From assembly GCA_016704435.1 (NCBI GenBank), contig JADJAB010000012.1, positions 76,585 to 140,584 on the forward strand: a stretch of 64,000 nucleotides of DNA. The letters are read 5' to 3'. The translations under genes were made by a program, and so were the position numbers. Below the pieces are notes generated by a model, which saw only the letters and a list, made by a program, of their open reading frames with translations, was not told where the DNA came from and searched no databases. Of the stretch, positions 39,908-49,139 are shown one piece after another (position 1 is the stretch's first letter; the number at the start of each line of letters is the position of its first letter). Source of the stretch: Rhodobacter sp. (GTDB lineage: Bacteria > Pseudomonadota > Alphaproteobacteria > Rhodobacterales > Rhodobacteraceae).

Positions 39908-40748
39908 GGCCATGCTTCCTTCGCCCAGTCGCCAGAGCGGTCCAGCCCCGGCAGCGGGCCACGCGCGCCGCCGATGCGCGGCAGGCAGTTCAGCAAGCCT
40001 TGCGTATAGGGGGTGTTTCGCGGCCAGCAGGTTGCCCGGCCAGCACCTCTTCGACAACCTGCCCCTTGTACATCACCAGCACCCGGTCGCAGAACCTTGC
40101 CACCAGCCGCAGGTCGTGGCTGATGAAGATCAGCCCCATGCCGCGGTCACGCACCAGCGCGTCGAGGATCGACAGCACCTCGGCCTGCACGGTCACATCC
40201 AGCGCGCTGGTGGGTTCATCGGCGATCAGCAGGTCGGGTTCCGGGATCAGCATCATCGCGATCATCACCCGTTGCCCCATGCCGCCGGACAATTCGTGCG
40301 GATAAGCCTCCATCACCCGTTCGGGGTCGCGGATCTGAACCGCCTCCAGCGCGGTGATGGCCTTGGCGCGGGCCTCGGCGCGGCCGATGCGGTCGCGCAG
40401 GCGGAGACCCTCGGTCAACTGTGCGCCGACGTTCATCACCGGGTTCAGCGAATACTTCGGGTCCTGCATCACCATGCCGATGCGCTTGCCGCGCAGGGCG
40501 CGCATGTCGCGCTCGGAGGCGGCCAGAAGGTCTTGCCCGTCGAACACCATCCGGTCGGCCGAGATCCGCCCCGGCGGGCGGATCAATCGCAGCACGGCGC
40601 GGCCGGTCATCGTCTTGCCCGATCCCGACTCGCCCACGATCCCCAACCGCTCTCGCCCGAGGGCAAACGACACGCCGCGCACGGCATGAACCGGGCCGGC
40701 CTCGGTATCAAAGGTGACGCGCAGGTTCTTGACCGCCAGAAGGTTCAT
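39904..40748 (-). CDS. Peptide ABC transporter ATPase (DppD/OppD type), frameshifted at its end
   Basis: First ATPase of the peptide importer, about 280 residues. Walker A is GESGSGKTM, the Q-loop MVMQDPKYSLNP, the signature LSGGMGQRVMIAMML and Walker B LLIADEPTSALDVTVQ. The frame breaks near 40010-40050. The uncorrected stop follows VVEEVLAGQPAG, but the expected C-terminal OppD tail (HPYTQGLLNCLPRIGG and onward) is readable across two shifts, ending at a TGA that overlaps the next ATPase start. The start at 40748 overlaps the permease stop by ATGA. Confidence 0.83.
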
Positions 40749-41650
40749 TTCCCGGCACTCCGCGGGTCCAGCACGTCGCGCAGCCCGTCGCCGAGCAGGT
40801 TGAAGCCCAGCGAGACGATGAAGATGGCCAGCCCCGGCATGGTGGCGACCCACCATTGCTCGAACAGGTATTTGCGGCCGGAGCTGATCATCAGTCCCCA
40901 TTCCGGCAGGGGCGGCTGCACGCCAAGGCCCAGAAAGCCCAGACCGGCGGCGATCAGGATCACCCCGGCCATGTCCAGCGTGACGCGGATGATGACCGAT
41001 GACAGGCACATCGGCACCACATGGCCGGCGATGATGCGGGTATTGCCCGCGCCCTGCAGCCGGACGGCGGCTATGTAGTCAGAGTTGCGGACCGTCAGCG
41101 TCTCGGCCCGCGCCACGCGGGCGTAGGGTGGCCAGGCGGTCAGCGCGATGGCGAGGACTGCGTTCTCGATCCCCGGCCCCAGCACGGCGACCAGCGCCAG
41201 GGCCAGGATCAGCCGCGGGAAGGCCAGGAAGATGTCGGTCAGCCGCATCAAGACGGCGTCGATCCAGCCGCCGAAATAGCCGGCCACCGTGCCGACCAGC
41301 AGGCCCAGCACCGGTGCGGTCACCGCCACCAGCGCCACGATGTAAAGCGTGATCCGTGCGCCATAGAGGATACGCGACAGGATATCGCGGCCGAAATCGT
41401 CGGTTCCCAGCCAGTTCCCCGCCGTGCCGGGCGGCAACAGGCGGCGGCTCAGGTCCTGCACGAACGGATCATGCGGGGCGATCAGCGGCGCAAAGGCCGC
41501 CATCAGAAGCAGGATCGCCACGATCACCAGCCCGGCCATCGCCAGGTTGTTGCGCCGGATGCGCAGCCAGGCCAGCCACATCTGGCCGGCACGCGCCTGC
41601 CCGCGCGAAGCGGGGTTCGGGTCGGTCAACCAGGTGCGCCAGCCACTCAT
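40745..41650 (-). CDS. Peptide ABC transporter permease (DppC type)
   Basis: Inner-membrane permease of about 301 residues with an N-terminal membrane anchor (NNLAMAGLVIVAILLLMAAF), GTDDFGRDILSRILYGAR, and the permease EAA-like loop ARVARAETLTVRNSDYIAAVRLQGA. Six membrane segments are expected. ATG at 41650 was chosen; GTG at 41656 is an alternative. It follows dppB-type permease by 13 bases and overlaps the ATPase start by ATGA. It works with the permease at 41664 and the binding protein at 42772. Confidence 0.88.
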   Translation of the reverse strand: MSGWRTWLTDPNPASRGQARAGQMWLAWLRIRRNNLAMAGLVIVAILLLMAAFAPLIAPHDPFVQDLSRRLLPPGTAGNWLGTDDFGRDILSRILYGARITLYIVALVAVTAPVLGLLVGTVAGYFGGWIDAVLMRLTDIFLAFPRLILALALVAVLGPGIENAVLAIALTAWPPYARVARAETLTVRNSDYIAAVRLQGAGNTRIIAGHVVPMCLSSVIIRVTLDMAGVILIAAGLGFLGLGVQPPLPEWGLMISSGRKYLFEQWWVATMPGLAIFIVSLGFNLLGDGLRDVLDPRSAGK

Positions 41651-41663
41651 CCGCACGCGCCCC

Positions 41664-42728
41664 TCATCGTGCCCTCGGGTCGATCAGGCGGTAAAGGATG
41701 TCGCTGGCCATGTTCAGCGCGACGAAAACCACGCCCACGACTACGGTGCCGCCCAGCACGGCGGGCATGTCATTGGCAAAAAGCCCGTTGGTGATGTAGC
41801 TGCCCAGGCCCGGCCAGGCAAAGATCGTCTCGGTCAGGACCGAGCCTTCCAGGAGATAGGCATAGCTGAGCGCGATCACCGTGATCAGCGGCACCATGAC
41901 GTTCTTCATTGCATGCACCCAGACCACCCGCCATTCCGGCATGCCCTTGACGCGGGCGGTGGTGATGTATTCCTGGCCCAGTTCGTTCATCATGAAACTG
42001 CGGGTCATCCGGCTGATATAGGCCATCGAGACATAGCCCAGGAGGCCGGCGGGAAGGATGATGTGGCTGACCGCGTTGCGGAAGATGTCCCAGGCGCCGT
42101 TCAGCGCGGAATCGATCAGGATCATGCCGGTGTACTGGGTCAGCTGGAACTCCATCATCATGTCGTAGGTCGGGTCCAAGCGGCCGGGACCGGCAACCCA
42201 GTCCAACTTGCCGTAGAACACCAGAAGGCCGATCAGGCCCAGCCAGAATACCGGCATCGAATAGCCCATCAGCCCGACCAGCCGCACGAACTGGTCCGAG
42301 ATGGTGCCCGGCCGGGTCGCCGCCAGCACGCCCGCGGGCACGCCGACAAGCGTGCCGAAGATGGTGCCCAGCGTCGCCAGCTCCAGCGTCGCCGGGAAGA
42401 ACCGGCCGATCTCCTGCGACACCGGCAGGCCGGTGCGGATGGAGGTGCCCAGATCGCCGCGAACGGCATCGCCGACATAGATCGCGAATTGCTGCCAGAA
42501 CGGCAGGTCCAGCCCAAGGGCCTCGCGCGCCGCCTGCATCTGTTCGGCCGTGGCACGTTCGCCGACGATCGCCAGAACCGGGTCGATCGGCACCACGCGG
42601 GCGATGATGAAGGTGATGACAAGCAGGCCCAGAAGCGTGATCGCCAGCGTTACGATGCCAGTGGCGATCTGCCACGCCACGCGGGCCGGACGGGTATCGC
42701 GTCGGGAAACGGAAGACGTATCGGTCAT
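41664..42728 (-). CDS. Peptide ABC transporter permease (DppB type)
   Basis: Inner-membrane permease of 354 residues. It has an N-terminal membrane span (GIVTLAITLLGLLVITFIIA), the DppB-type ARVVPIDPVLAIVGERAT region and the ATPase-contact loop SRMTRSFMMNELGQEYITTARVKG-like stretch, followed by ETIFAWPGLGSYITNGL and DPRAR. It is placed 43 bases after the binding-protein gene, with a strong hairpin between them. Peptide substrate is inferred from the neighbouring dipeptidase. Confidence 0.9.
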   Translation of the reverse strand: MTDTSSVSRRDTRPARVAWQIATGIVTLAITLLGLLVITFIIARVVPIDPVLAIVGERATAEQMQAAREALGLDLPFWQQFAIYVGDAVRGDLGTSIRTGLPVSQEIGRFFPATLELATLGTIFGTLVGVPAGVLAATRPGTISDQFVRLVGLMGYSMPVFWLGLIGLLVFYGKLDWVAGPGRLDPTYDMMMEFQLTQYTGMILIDSALNGAWDIFRNAVSHIILPAGLLGYVSMAYISRMTRSFMMNELGQEYITTARVKGMPEWRVVWVHAMKNVMVPLITVIALSYAYLLEGSVLTETIFAWPGLGSYITNGLFANDMPAVLGGTVVVGVVFVALNMASDILYRLIDPRAR

Positions 42729-42736
42729 GGGGTAAC

Positions 42737-42765
42737 GGGCCGCCGCGTCGAGCGTGCGGCGGCCC
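42737..42765 (-). terminator. Strong intercistronic hairpin after peptide-binding-protein gene
   Basis: Ten-base perfect arms GGGCCGCCGC (42737-42746) and GCGGCGGCCC (42756-42765) enclose a nine-base loop. There is no T-run. It fills most of the 43-base gap between the binding protein and permease genes, where a partial terminator or RNA-stabilising stem would raise binding protein over permease. Confidence 0.6.
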
Positions 42766-42771
42766 TGTCGA

Positions 42772-44372
42772 TCACTTGGTGACCGTCCAGTAGGCAGCCG
42801 AGTCGGTCGCCCCGCCGGCATAGAAGCCCATCACATTCGCGCGCATCGCATCCTGCCGCGCCTGCTGGAACATCATCACGAAGGCGGAGTTGTCGCGGTG
42901 CTTGCGCTGGATGTCCTCATACATCGCCTTGCGCTTTTCGGTGTCCTTCTCGACCACCGCCGCATCGGTCATCGCGCCCAACTCACCCGGATCCCAGGCG
43001 GTCCGCCAGGCCAGGTAGCCGGTCGCGCCCGCTTCGTCGCTGTTGTCGGGGTTGGAGGCGAAGGTCGAGGCGTTGGTATGCGGATCGGGATAGTCCGGCC
43101 CCCAGGTCTGCAGCGTGATGTCATGCTTGCGGCCCCGGTAGGTTTCCAGCCCCTGCTTGCCGTCACCCACGTCGAGCACGAGGTTGATCCCGATCTGGGC
43201 GAAGGTGTTCTGGATCGACTGCGCGATATCCATCCGCTCCTGGTTGTTGCGCACGGTCAGGCCGATCTCGATCGGCAGGTTCAGGCCGCTTTCGGCCATC
43301 AGCGCCTTGGCCTTTTCCACATCCAGGCTATAGGGCGTCTCGGTCAGCGCGCCCAGGAAGCCCTCGGGCAGGAAGGATTGGTGGACGACCCACAAGCCTT
43401 TCAGGATGCTGTCGGTCATGCCTTGGTAATCCACCGCCCACCGCATGGCTTCCTGCACCTTGGGGTTTGCCAGCATTTCGTTCTTCTGGTTCAGTGCCAG
43501 ATAGTAAACCTGCCCGCCCACGTCGCCCTGCACCTTGACGTCCGGGTTGCCGGCCAGACCTTCGATATCGGTCGGGGTCAGCTCGCGGGCGATGTCGATA
43601 TCGCCCTTTTCAGCAGCAAGCCGCTCGGTCGCGCCCTCGGGGATGTGCTGCATGAAGACCGTCTTCATCGCCGCATCGCCGCGCCAATAGCCCTCCGCGC
43701 CTCGAGCACATAGCCTTCGTTCGGCTTGAACGACTTCAGGATATAGGCGCCGGTGCCGGCGCTGTTGGCCTTCAGCCAGGCATTGCCCATGTCGCCGTCG
43801 ACCTCGTTGGCCATCACGGTCTTCATGTCGACAATGTTCGCCACGCCCGCCGTCAGGCAGTTGTAGACGAAGGAGGGCGCATAGGCCTTGTCGGTCTTCA
43901 GGGTCACCATGTCACCGTCGAAGGTGATCATCTCATCGACATTTTCCGCCGTCAGGCCGAACTGGGTGATGATGAAGGCCGGGGTCTTGTTCATCTTGAC
44001 CACGCGGCGCAGCGACCCGGCGGCGTCTTCGGCGGTCAGTGGATTGCCAGAGCTGAAGGTGATGCCCGACTTGATCTTGAAGTGATAGGTCATGCCATCA
44101 TCGTCGACCGACCAGCTTTCGGCCAGACCGGGGACCAGTTCGCCGGGCTTGGCCGGGTCCAGCTCGATCATCGAGTCATAGGTGTTGTTGTTCAGATCGA
44201 CGCCCGAGAATTCAAAGGCCTCGTGCGGGTCGATCGAGACGATATCGTCGATCGCATCTGCGACCACCAGCGTATCGGCGGGGGTTTCGGCAAACAGCGC
44301 GACCGGGGCCACGCCCGACAGCAGCGCCGCCAGCGCCGCCGCACGGCCAAATCCAGGCTTCAGAAACATCAT
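42772..44372 (-). CDS. Peptide ABC transporter periplasmic binding protein, frameshifted
   Basis: Family 5 (DppA/OppA-like) solute-binding protein of about 530 residues. A signal peptide (GRAAALAALLSGVAPVALFA) precedes DTLVVADAIDDIVSIDPHEAF, and GLAESWSVDDDGMTYHFKIK is the family signature block. One base is missing near 43685-43692: the first frame ends EARRAIGAAMRR, the protein continues as GYWRGDAAMKTVFMQHIPEG in the next. The second part includes YYLALNQKNEML and TWGPDYPDPHTNASTF and ends at 42772. GGGAG precedes the start. It delivers peptides to the permeases downstream. Confidence 0.86.
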
Positions 44373-44474
44373 CGCACTCCCTGTTATTGTTCTGGAGGAG
44401 TCGGCCTGCGCCGGTTCCTTGACCGATTGGACAAACGCAGCGGGCAACTGTCAATCACAATCCGCCCTTGCCGC

Positions 44475-45518
44475 CTAGGGCTGCGTCATCGCCGCCGTCC
44501 ATTCGACCAGAAACGCCGATTTCCGCACCCGGTCCAGATTGGCCAGCAGTCCCGGATCCAGTCGGATCGTGCGGGCGGATGAGGGCAGGTCTGCCGTTGC
44601 ATCGCGCACCGGCGTCATGCCCGGCGTGCCCTTCAACGAGGCCTGGCCCGCCGGCGACAGCAGAAACTCCAGGAAAGCCGTGCCCAGATCGGGGCGAGCG
44701 GCGGTTTTCGGCACCAGTGCCGTGCGGATCAGGAGCAGGGTGAAATCTTCGGGCGGGATGATGATCAGATCGCTGCCTTTCGCCGAACTGACCAGCGCAT
44801 AGCTGCCCACCACGTTATAGGCAACCAGCAGTCGCTCGGTCGCCAGATCGTCGATCATGTCGCCCGAACAGCAGTAAAGCCGGGCGTCCAGCCGGCCCAT
44901 CACCTCGGCCAGCCGCCAGAAGGCATTGCCGAAACCCGCGTCCTGGGTGGCGAACAGATAGCCCGCGCCAGAGGCCGCCGGATCATAGGTGCCGATGCGG
45001 CCACGAAAGCGTTCGGGGTCTTCGCGCAGGGCGTCGATCAGGTCGCGGCGGGTGCGCGGCAGGTGGCCAGGGTCGAAGGCCGAGGCCGAGGCGACGATCA
45101 CCACCGGCTCCAGCGCGAAACCGAACACCAGGTCGCGCCAATGCGCCCAATGCGGCAGCCCCGCCACCTCTGCCGCATCGGGCTGCGACAGGGCAAAGCC
45201 GTCATTGGCCAGCTTGATCTGCAGGTCCATCGCCGACGAGATCACCAGATCATAGGCCAGCCTCTCTTCGGCAATCGCCTGATGGATCGAATTGGCCGAG
45301 GCGACGATGTAATCCACCGCCAGATCCGGGCGCTGCTCAAGAAAGGCGCGCAGCAGCGGTTCGGCCGCGGTGATATCGGTGGTCGACAGGATCGACAGCA
45401 CCGCGCCGCCTTCCGCGCCCAGCCTTATGCGGTCTTCGATTTCGAAGGCGCGGGCCGCAAGAGATTGCAGGCAAAGGCAAAACAGCGTCAGCGCAAGGGC
45501 AGGGAAAAGACGGCGCAT
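44475..45518 (-). CDS. Orphan periplasmic binding protein coupled to the TctDE sensor
   Basis: Periplasmic binding protein of 347 residues (type II, Fe3+/PgtC-like fold). The signal peptide is at residues 1-24 (MRRLFPALALTLFCLCLQSLAARA), followed by AVLSILSTTDITAAEPLL and ASANSIHQAI, YDLVISSAMDLQ and a C-terminal LLSPAGQASLKGTPGMTPV. No permease or ATPase accompanies it; its start overlaps the 3' end of the histidine kinase gene by 31 bases. By analogy with PgtC of phosphoglycerate signalling it probably modulates the sensor rather than transport. This role is inference. Confidence 0.8.
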   Translation of the reverse strand: MRRLFPALALTLFCLCLQSLAARAFEIEDRIRLGAEGGAVLSILSTTDITAAEPLLRAFLEQRPDLAVDYIVASANSIHQAIAEERLAYDLVISSAMDLQIKLANDGFALSQPDAAEVAGLPHWAHWRDLVFGFALEPVVIVASASAFDPGHLPRTRRDLIDALREDPERFRGRIGTYDPAASGAGYLFATQDAGFGNAFWRLAEVMGRLDARLYCCSGDMIDDLATERLLVAYNVVGSYALVSSAKGSDLIIIPPEDFTLLLIRTALVPKTAARPDLGTAFLEFLLSPAGQASLKGTPGMTPVRDATADLPSSARTIRLDPGLLANLDRVRKSAFLVEWTAAMTQP

Positions 45519-46912
45519 GTGCCACCTCCATCGCGCGGGGAAAGGGAAAAGCGGCCGCCCGAGGCTTCGGCCACCTCGGTCACGATGGTCAGGCCAAGGC
45601 CCGAGCCGACGACATCGGTGACATTGCCGCCGCGGCGAAAGCGGGTGGCAAGGTCGGCCAGGCTGGCGCCGCCAAGGCCGCGGCCGCGGTCGGAGACGGT
45701 CACCTGTGCCGACCCGTCGGCGACGGTCAGGCCCACGTCCACCGTGCCATCCGCGTCCGAATACTTGATCGCGTTGTCGACCAGATTGCGCAGTGCGGCC
45801 TCGATCATCAGCCGGTCGCCGATCACCGGCACCTCGCCGGCGCGCAGGTCCAGCGCCAGCGCGATGTCGCGCAGCTCGGCAGTGGGGCGAAAGGCTTCGA
45901 CCAGAGCCGTCACCACGGCGGCAAGGTCGAATTCGCTGCGGTCCACCCGGTCCGTCCGATACAGGACCAGCGCATGTTCCAGCAACTGCCCGGCCGAGCG
46001 GCTGCTCTCCTCGACCGAGCGGATCACGCTGCGCAGCCGGACGCGGGTGGGTTCCTCCTGCGTCTGGCGCAGGGCGATTTCCGCCTCGGTCCGCACGGTG
46101 GACAGCGGCGTACGGATGTGATGCGCCGCCTCGGCGATGAAGGTCTCGGTCCGCGACAAGGCGCCCCGCAGCCGCAGGATGAAGCCGTTCAGCGCCCCGA
46201 TCAGCGGCCCCAGTTCGCGCGGCACCGACTGGTTCACGGGCCGCAGGTCATGCGGGCCGCGTCGGGCCACCGCCTCGGTCACCCGGCCCACCGGACCAAG
46301 GATCGACCGCGCCGCCCACAGCGACAGCGGCACCGCCAGCAGAAAGAACCCCACACCCAGAAGTGCCGCGCGCCGCGCGATGCTGTCGGCGATGGCACGC
46401 TGGCCGAAGCGGGTCTGGCCCAGCACGGCCAGCGCGGTGACCTGCCGCCCGTCGACCAGCATGCTGCGTGTCACCGCGGCCAGCCGCAGGGGCGTGTCGA
46501 GGTAGCTGGCGTCATAGAATTCCGGCAGCGCGCCCGGAGGCAGGGTCGCCGGCAGCGGCAGGTCGCCGTAGCCCGTCACCGTGTCGGACCCAAGCGTCAC
46601 GCGGTAGAACACCCGATCCTCGCCCATCGCCGACAGCATCGAGAAGGTGGTGGGCGGCAGGTCGAGGTCCAGCCCGTCTTCCTCGGCCCGCAAGCCTTCG
46701 GACAGCGCAATGGTGGCGGCGCCCAGAACCGCGTCCTGCGCCGCTTCGGCAGCGCGGTCGGCGGTCACGCGCACGGCGAAGAACAGCGCCACCGCGACCA
46801 CGGCGGCCACGGCCAGGAACTGCAGCACCAGCTTGCGGCGCAGCGATCCGGTCAGCGCCACCCGGCCGGAACCAAGGCGGGCGGGGCGATTGCGGGCAGG
46901 GCTATCGGTCAT
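45488..46912 (-). CDS. tctE: TctE-type sensor histidine kinase
   Basis: Membrane histidine kinase of 474 residues. A first membrane span (KLVLQFLAVAAVVAVALFFA) and a second (ALLGVGFFLLAVPLSLWAA) flank a periplasmic sensor domain. Then comes a HAMP-like linker (ILGPVGRVTEAVARR), the H-box EAAHHIRTPLSTVRTEAE with the phospho-accepting His, and the N-box LVDNAIKY, D-box DRGRGLGG and G-box GSGLGLTI. TctDE pairs sense tricarboxylates such as citrate. The start overlaps the regulator stop by ATGA. Likely partner: the regulator at 46909 and the binding protein at 44475. Confidence 0.88.
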   Translation of the reverse strand: MTDSPARNRPARLGSGRVALTGSLRRKLVLQFLAVAAVVAVALFFAVRVTADRAAEAAQDAVLGAATIALSEGLRAEEDGLDLDLPPTTFSMLSAMGEDRVFYRVTLGSDTVTGYGDLPLPATLPPGALPEFYDASYLDTPLRLAAVTRSMLVDGRQVTALAVLGQTRFGQRAIADSIARRAALLGVGFFLLAVPLSLWAARSILGPVGRVTEAVARRGPHDLRPVNQSVPRELGPLIGALNGFILRLRGALSRTETFIAEAAHHIRTPLSTVRTEAEIALRQTQEEPTRVRLRSVIRSVEESSRSAGQLLEHALVLYRTDRVDRSEFDLAAVVTALVEAFRPTAELRDIALALDLRAGEVPVIGDRLMIEAALRNLVDNAIKYSDADGTVDVGLTVADGSAQVTVSDRGRGLGGASLADLATRFRRGGNVTDVVGSGLGLTIVTEVAEASGGRFSLSPRDGGGTCAVFSLPLR

Positions 46913-47574
46913 GCCGCGGTCAGCCGGTAGCCAAGGCCGCGAACCGTCTCGATCCGCGCCGACGATCCGTCCAGCTTGCGACGCAGGCGGCCGACATAGA
47001 CCTCGATCGCGTTGTCGGAAACGCTTTCGGCAAAGGAAAACAGCCGGTCGCAAAGCTGGTCCTTGGAGAAGATCCGGTCGGGCGCGTTCACCAGGATCTC
47101 GAACAACCGCAGCTCGCGGTTGCGCAATTCTCGCACCTCGCCGGCGATGGTCATCGTCGCGGTCAGCGGGTCGAAGGTCAGGTCGGCATATTGGCGCACG
47201 GTCTGCGCCGCCCCGCCGCGCCGACGCAGCACGGCGCGGGCGCGGGCCTCCAGCTCGGCCAGGGCGAAGGGCTTGGTCAGGTAGTCGTCGGCGCCGCCGT
47301 CCAGCGCGTCGATCCGGTCGGCCACGGCGGAGCGCGCGGTCATCATGATGACCGGGCTGTCGTTCCCCGCCCGCCGCAGATCGGCCAGAAAACGGCGCCC
47401 GTCGCCATCGGGCAAGGCGATGTCGAGCAGGATCAGGTCATAGCGCGCCGCGGCCAGGCAATCCTGCGCCTCGGCCAGCGAGGCCGCCCAGTCGACGCCA
47501 TGTCCGTTCAGGCGCAAGAGGTCCTGCACCGAGCGGGCAAGGTCGGCGGTATCCTCGACCAGCAGAAAACGCAT
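46909..47574 (-). CDS. tctD: TctD-type OmpR-family response regulator
   Basis: Response regulator of 221 residues. The receiver domain has acidic LLVEDTADLARS, phospho-accepting Asp at about residue 51 (LILLDIALPDGDG), the Thr in MTARS and Lys in DYLTKPF. The OmpR-type winged helix covers residues 125-221 (NRELRLFEILV, SDNAIEVYVGRLRRKL, IETVRGLGYRL). It is divergent from tctC, which it very likely activates when its cognate kinase senses substrate. It is the first gene of the leftward regulatory operon. Confidence 0.92.
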   Translation of the reverse strand: MRFLLVEDTADLARSVQDLLRLNGHGVDWAASLAEAQDCLAAARYDLILLDIALPDGDGRRFLADLRRAGNDSPVIMMTARSAVADRIDALDGGADDYLTKPFALAELEARARAVLRRRGGAAQTVRQYADLTFDPLTATMTIAGEVRELRNRELRLFEILVNAPDRIFSKDQLCDRLFSFAESVSDNAIEVYVGRLRRKLDGSSARIETVRGLGYRLTAA

Positions 47575-47596
47575 CCTTCCCCCGTTCTTCGCGCCC

Positions 47597-47632
47597 TTGA
47601 ATGGAGCCGTGACAGGTTGATGTCAGCTTCAA
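47597..47632. promoter_or_regulatory. Nested inverted repeat, putative TctD operator
   Basis: Outer arms TTGAA (47597-47601) and TTCAA (47628-47632) surround inner arms TGACA (47610-47614) and TGTCA (47621-47625). The nested symmetry lies in the 141-base region between the divergent tctD and tctC genes. It is a candidate binding site for the response regulator; no strong core promoter is visible, as expected of an activated promoter. Confidence 0.45.
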
Positions 47633-47639
47633 CGCGAGA

Positions 47640-47694
47640 TCGTGCCCGCCGCAAGGGGTGCCCGGACCGGGAGAGTCCGCCGCACCCGGCACGA
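47640..47694 (+). promoter_or_regulatory. Structured 5' leader of tctC (three nested stems)
   Basis: TCGTGCC (47640-47646) pairs with GGCACGA (47688-47694), GGGTGC (47656-47661) with GCACCC (47682-47687), and CGGAC (47663-47667) with GTCCG (47675-47679). The three stems nest into one 55-base element, with a nine-base bulge on the 5' side. The element ends about ten bases before the AGGGAGGA ribosome site of tctC. It could be a regulatory RNA or an mRNA-stability element; it matches no riboswitch class I can name. Confidence 0.5.
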
Positions 47695-47715
47695 GGAACT
47701 CTAGGGAGGATACCC

Positions 47716-48684
47716 ATGACGAAACTTTCGTTCCGCGCCCTGATGGGCGGGGCGGCGCTGGCCGTTACGCTGGGCGGAAACGCCTTTGCCACCGAATGCA
47801 TCGCGCCTGCCGATGCGGGCGGCGGCTGGGATTTCACCTGCCGCCAGATCGGCAAGCTTCTGTATGACCTGAAGCTGGTCGACCAGCCGGTGCAGGTGAC
47901 CAACATGGCCGGGGCAGGTGGCGGCGTCGCCTATACCCATGTGGTGACCGACCGCAACGAGGATGCCGACCTGATCGTCGCCGCCTCTTCGGCCACCACC
48001 ACCCGCCTGGCGCAGAACGCCTATGCCGGCATGACCGCCGATCAGGTCCGCTTTGTCGGCGCCATCGGCGGCGATCCGGGCGTGATCGTCGTGGCCAAGG
48101 ACAGCCCGTTCCAGACGCTGGGCGATCTGGTCGAGGCGATCAAGGCCGACCCCACCTCGGTCACCTTCGCGGGCGGCTCGGCCGCTGGCGGGTTCGACCA
48201 CCTGAAGCCGCTGATGGTGCTGAAATCGGCCGGTTTCACCGATTTCGCGAAGGTCAAGTACATCGGCCTTGACGGCGGTGCCGAGGCGATCACCCAGACC
48301 ATCGGCGGCTTTACCCAGGCGATGACCGGCGACATGTCGGAAATCGCGGGCTTCATCAAGTCGGGCGACGTGCGCGCACTTGCCGTGCTGACCGCCGATC
48401 CGGTGCCGGGGTTCGAAGACATCCCCACCGCCAAATCGCAGGGCTTTGACGTCGAAGTGGTGAACTGGCGCGGGCTTTACGTGCCGCGCGGCATCTCGGA
48501 CGACGAGTTCAATGCCTGGGCCGAGAAGCTGCAGGCGGTGGCCGACAGCGCCGAGTGGAAGCAGATCATGGCCGACAACGGGCTGGCGCCCTTTACCAAG
48601 GTCGGCGCCGACTTCCAGGGCTGGATCGATGGCGTCGTGATCGACACCACCCAGCTGTCGAAGGACATCGGGGTCATCCAGTGA
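47716..48684 (+). CDS. tctC: Tripartite tricarboxylate transporter binding protein
   Basis: TctC-family (TTT) periplasmic binding protein of 322 residues. The signal peptide is MTKLSFRALMGGAALAVTLGGNAFA. The family opening is ECIAPADAGGGWDFTCRQIG, a TctC pattern (AxPGGGxD with variation), followed by VVAKDSPFQTLGDLVEAI and TFAGGSAAGGFDH. AGGGAGGA lies seven bases before the start. Its stop overlaps tctB by TGATG. It captures a carboxylate in the periplasm for the TctAB membrane carrier. Confidence 0.9.
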   Translation: MTKLSFRALMGGAALAVTLGGNAFATECIAPADAGGGWDFTCRQIGKLLYDLKLVDQPVQVTNMAGAGGGVAYTHVVTDRNEDADLIVAASSATTTRLAQNAYAGMTADQVRFVGAIGGDPGVIVVAKDSPFQTLGDLVEAIKADPTSVTFAGGSAAGGFDHLKPLMVLKSAGFTDFAKVKYIGLDGGAEAITQTIGGFTQAMTGDMSEIAGFIKSGDVRALAVLTADPVPGFEDIPTAKSQGFDVEVVNWRGLYVPRGISDDEFNAWAEKLQAVADSAEWKQIMADNGLAPFTKVGADFQGWIDGVVIDTTQLSKDIGVIQ

Positions 48685-49125
48685 TGTCGAACGACCGGAT
48701 CTTCGGTCTGGTCGTGGTTCTCGGGGCGCTCGCATTCATTGCGGGTGCCCTGTCGATCCAGTCCAGTTTTCTGACCGACCCGGTGGGGCCAAAGGCCTTT
48801 CCGCTGATGATCGGCGCTGCGGCGGTGCTGTGCGGACTGGTGATGCTGCTGAAGCCCGACGAGAATCCCGAATGGCCCGATGCCCGCGCCTGGCTGTCGA
48901 TGGCGGCAGCGACGCTGCTGCTGGTCGGCTATGCCTATGCGCTGTCGCCGCTGGGCTTTCTGCTGTCCACTGCGCTGGCGGCCGGAGGGGATCAGCTGGT
49001 TGATCCAGCCCCGCGCACTGCAGGCGGTGCTGACTGGCACGGGACTGTCGGCGCTGCTTTTCGTCGTCTTCAAATACGGCCTTGGCCTGGGATTGTTCGC
49101 CCTGCCACGGGCGCTGCAGGGCTGA
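48684..49125 (+). CDS. tctB: Tripartite tricarboxylate transporter small membrane subunit, frameshifted
   Basis: TctB-family protein with four membrane segments, about 147 residues. MSNDRIFGLVVVLGALAFIAG (span 1), PKAFPLMIGAAAVLCGLVML (span 2) and LSMAAATLLLVGYAYALSPLGFLLST (span 3) are in one frame. After about 48985 the sequence continues in another frame as SWLIQPRALQAVLTGTGLSA and LFVVFKYGLGL to a stop at 49123-49125. One indel in the GC-rich GCGGCCGGAGGGGATC stretch explains this. It sits between tctC and tctA as usual. Confidence 0.83.
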
Positions 49126-49139
49126 GGGGAGACAGCTGA

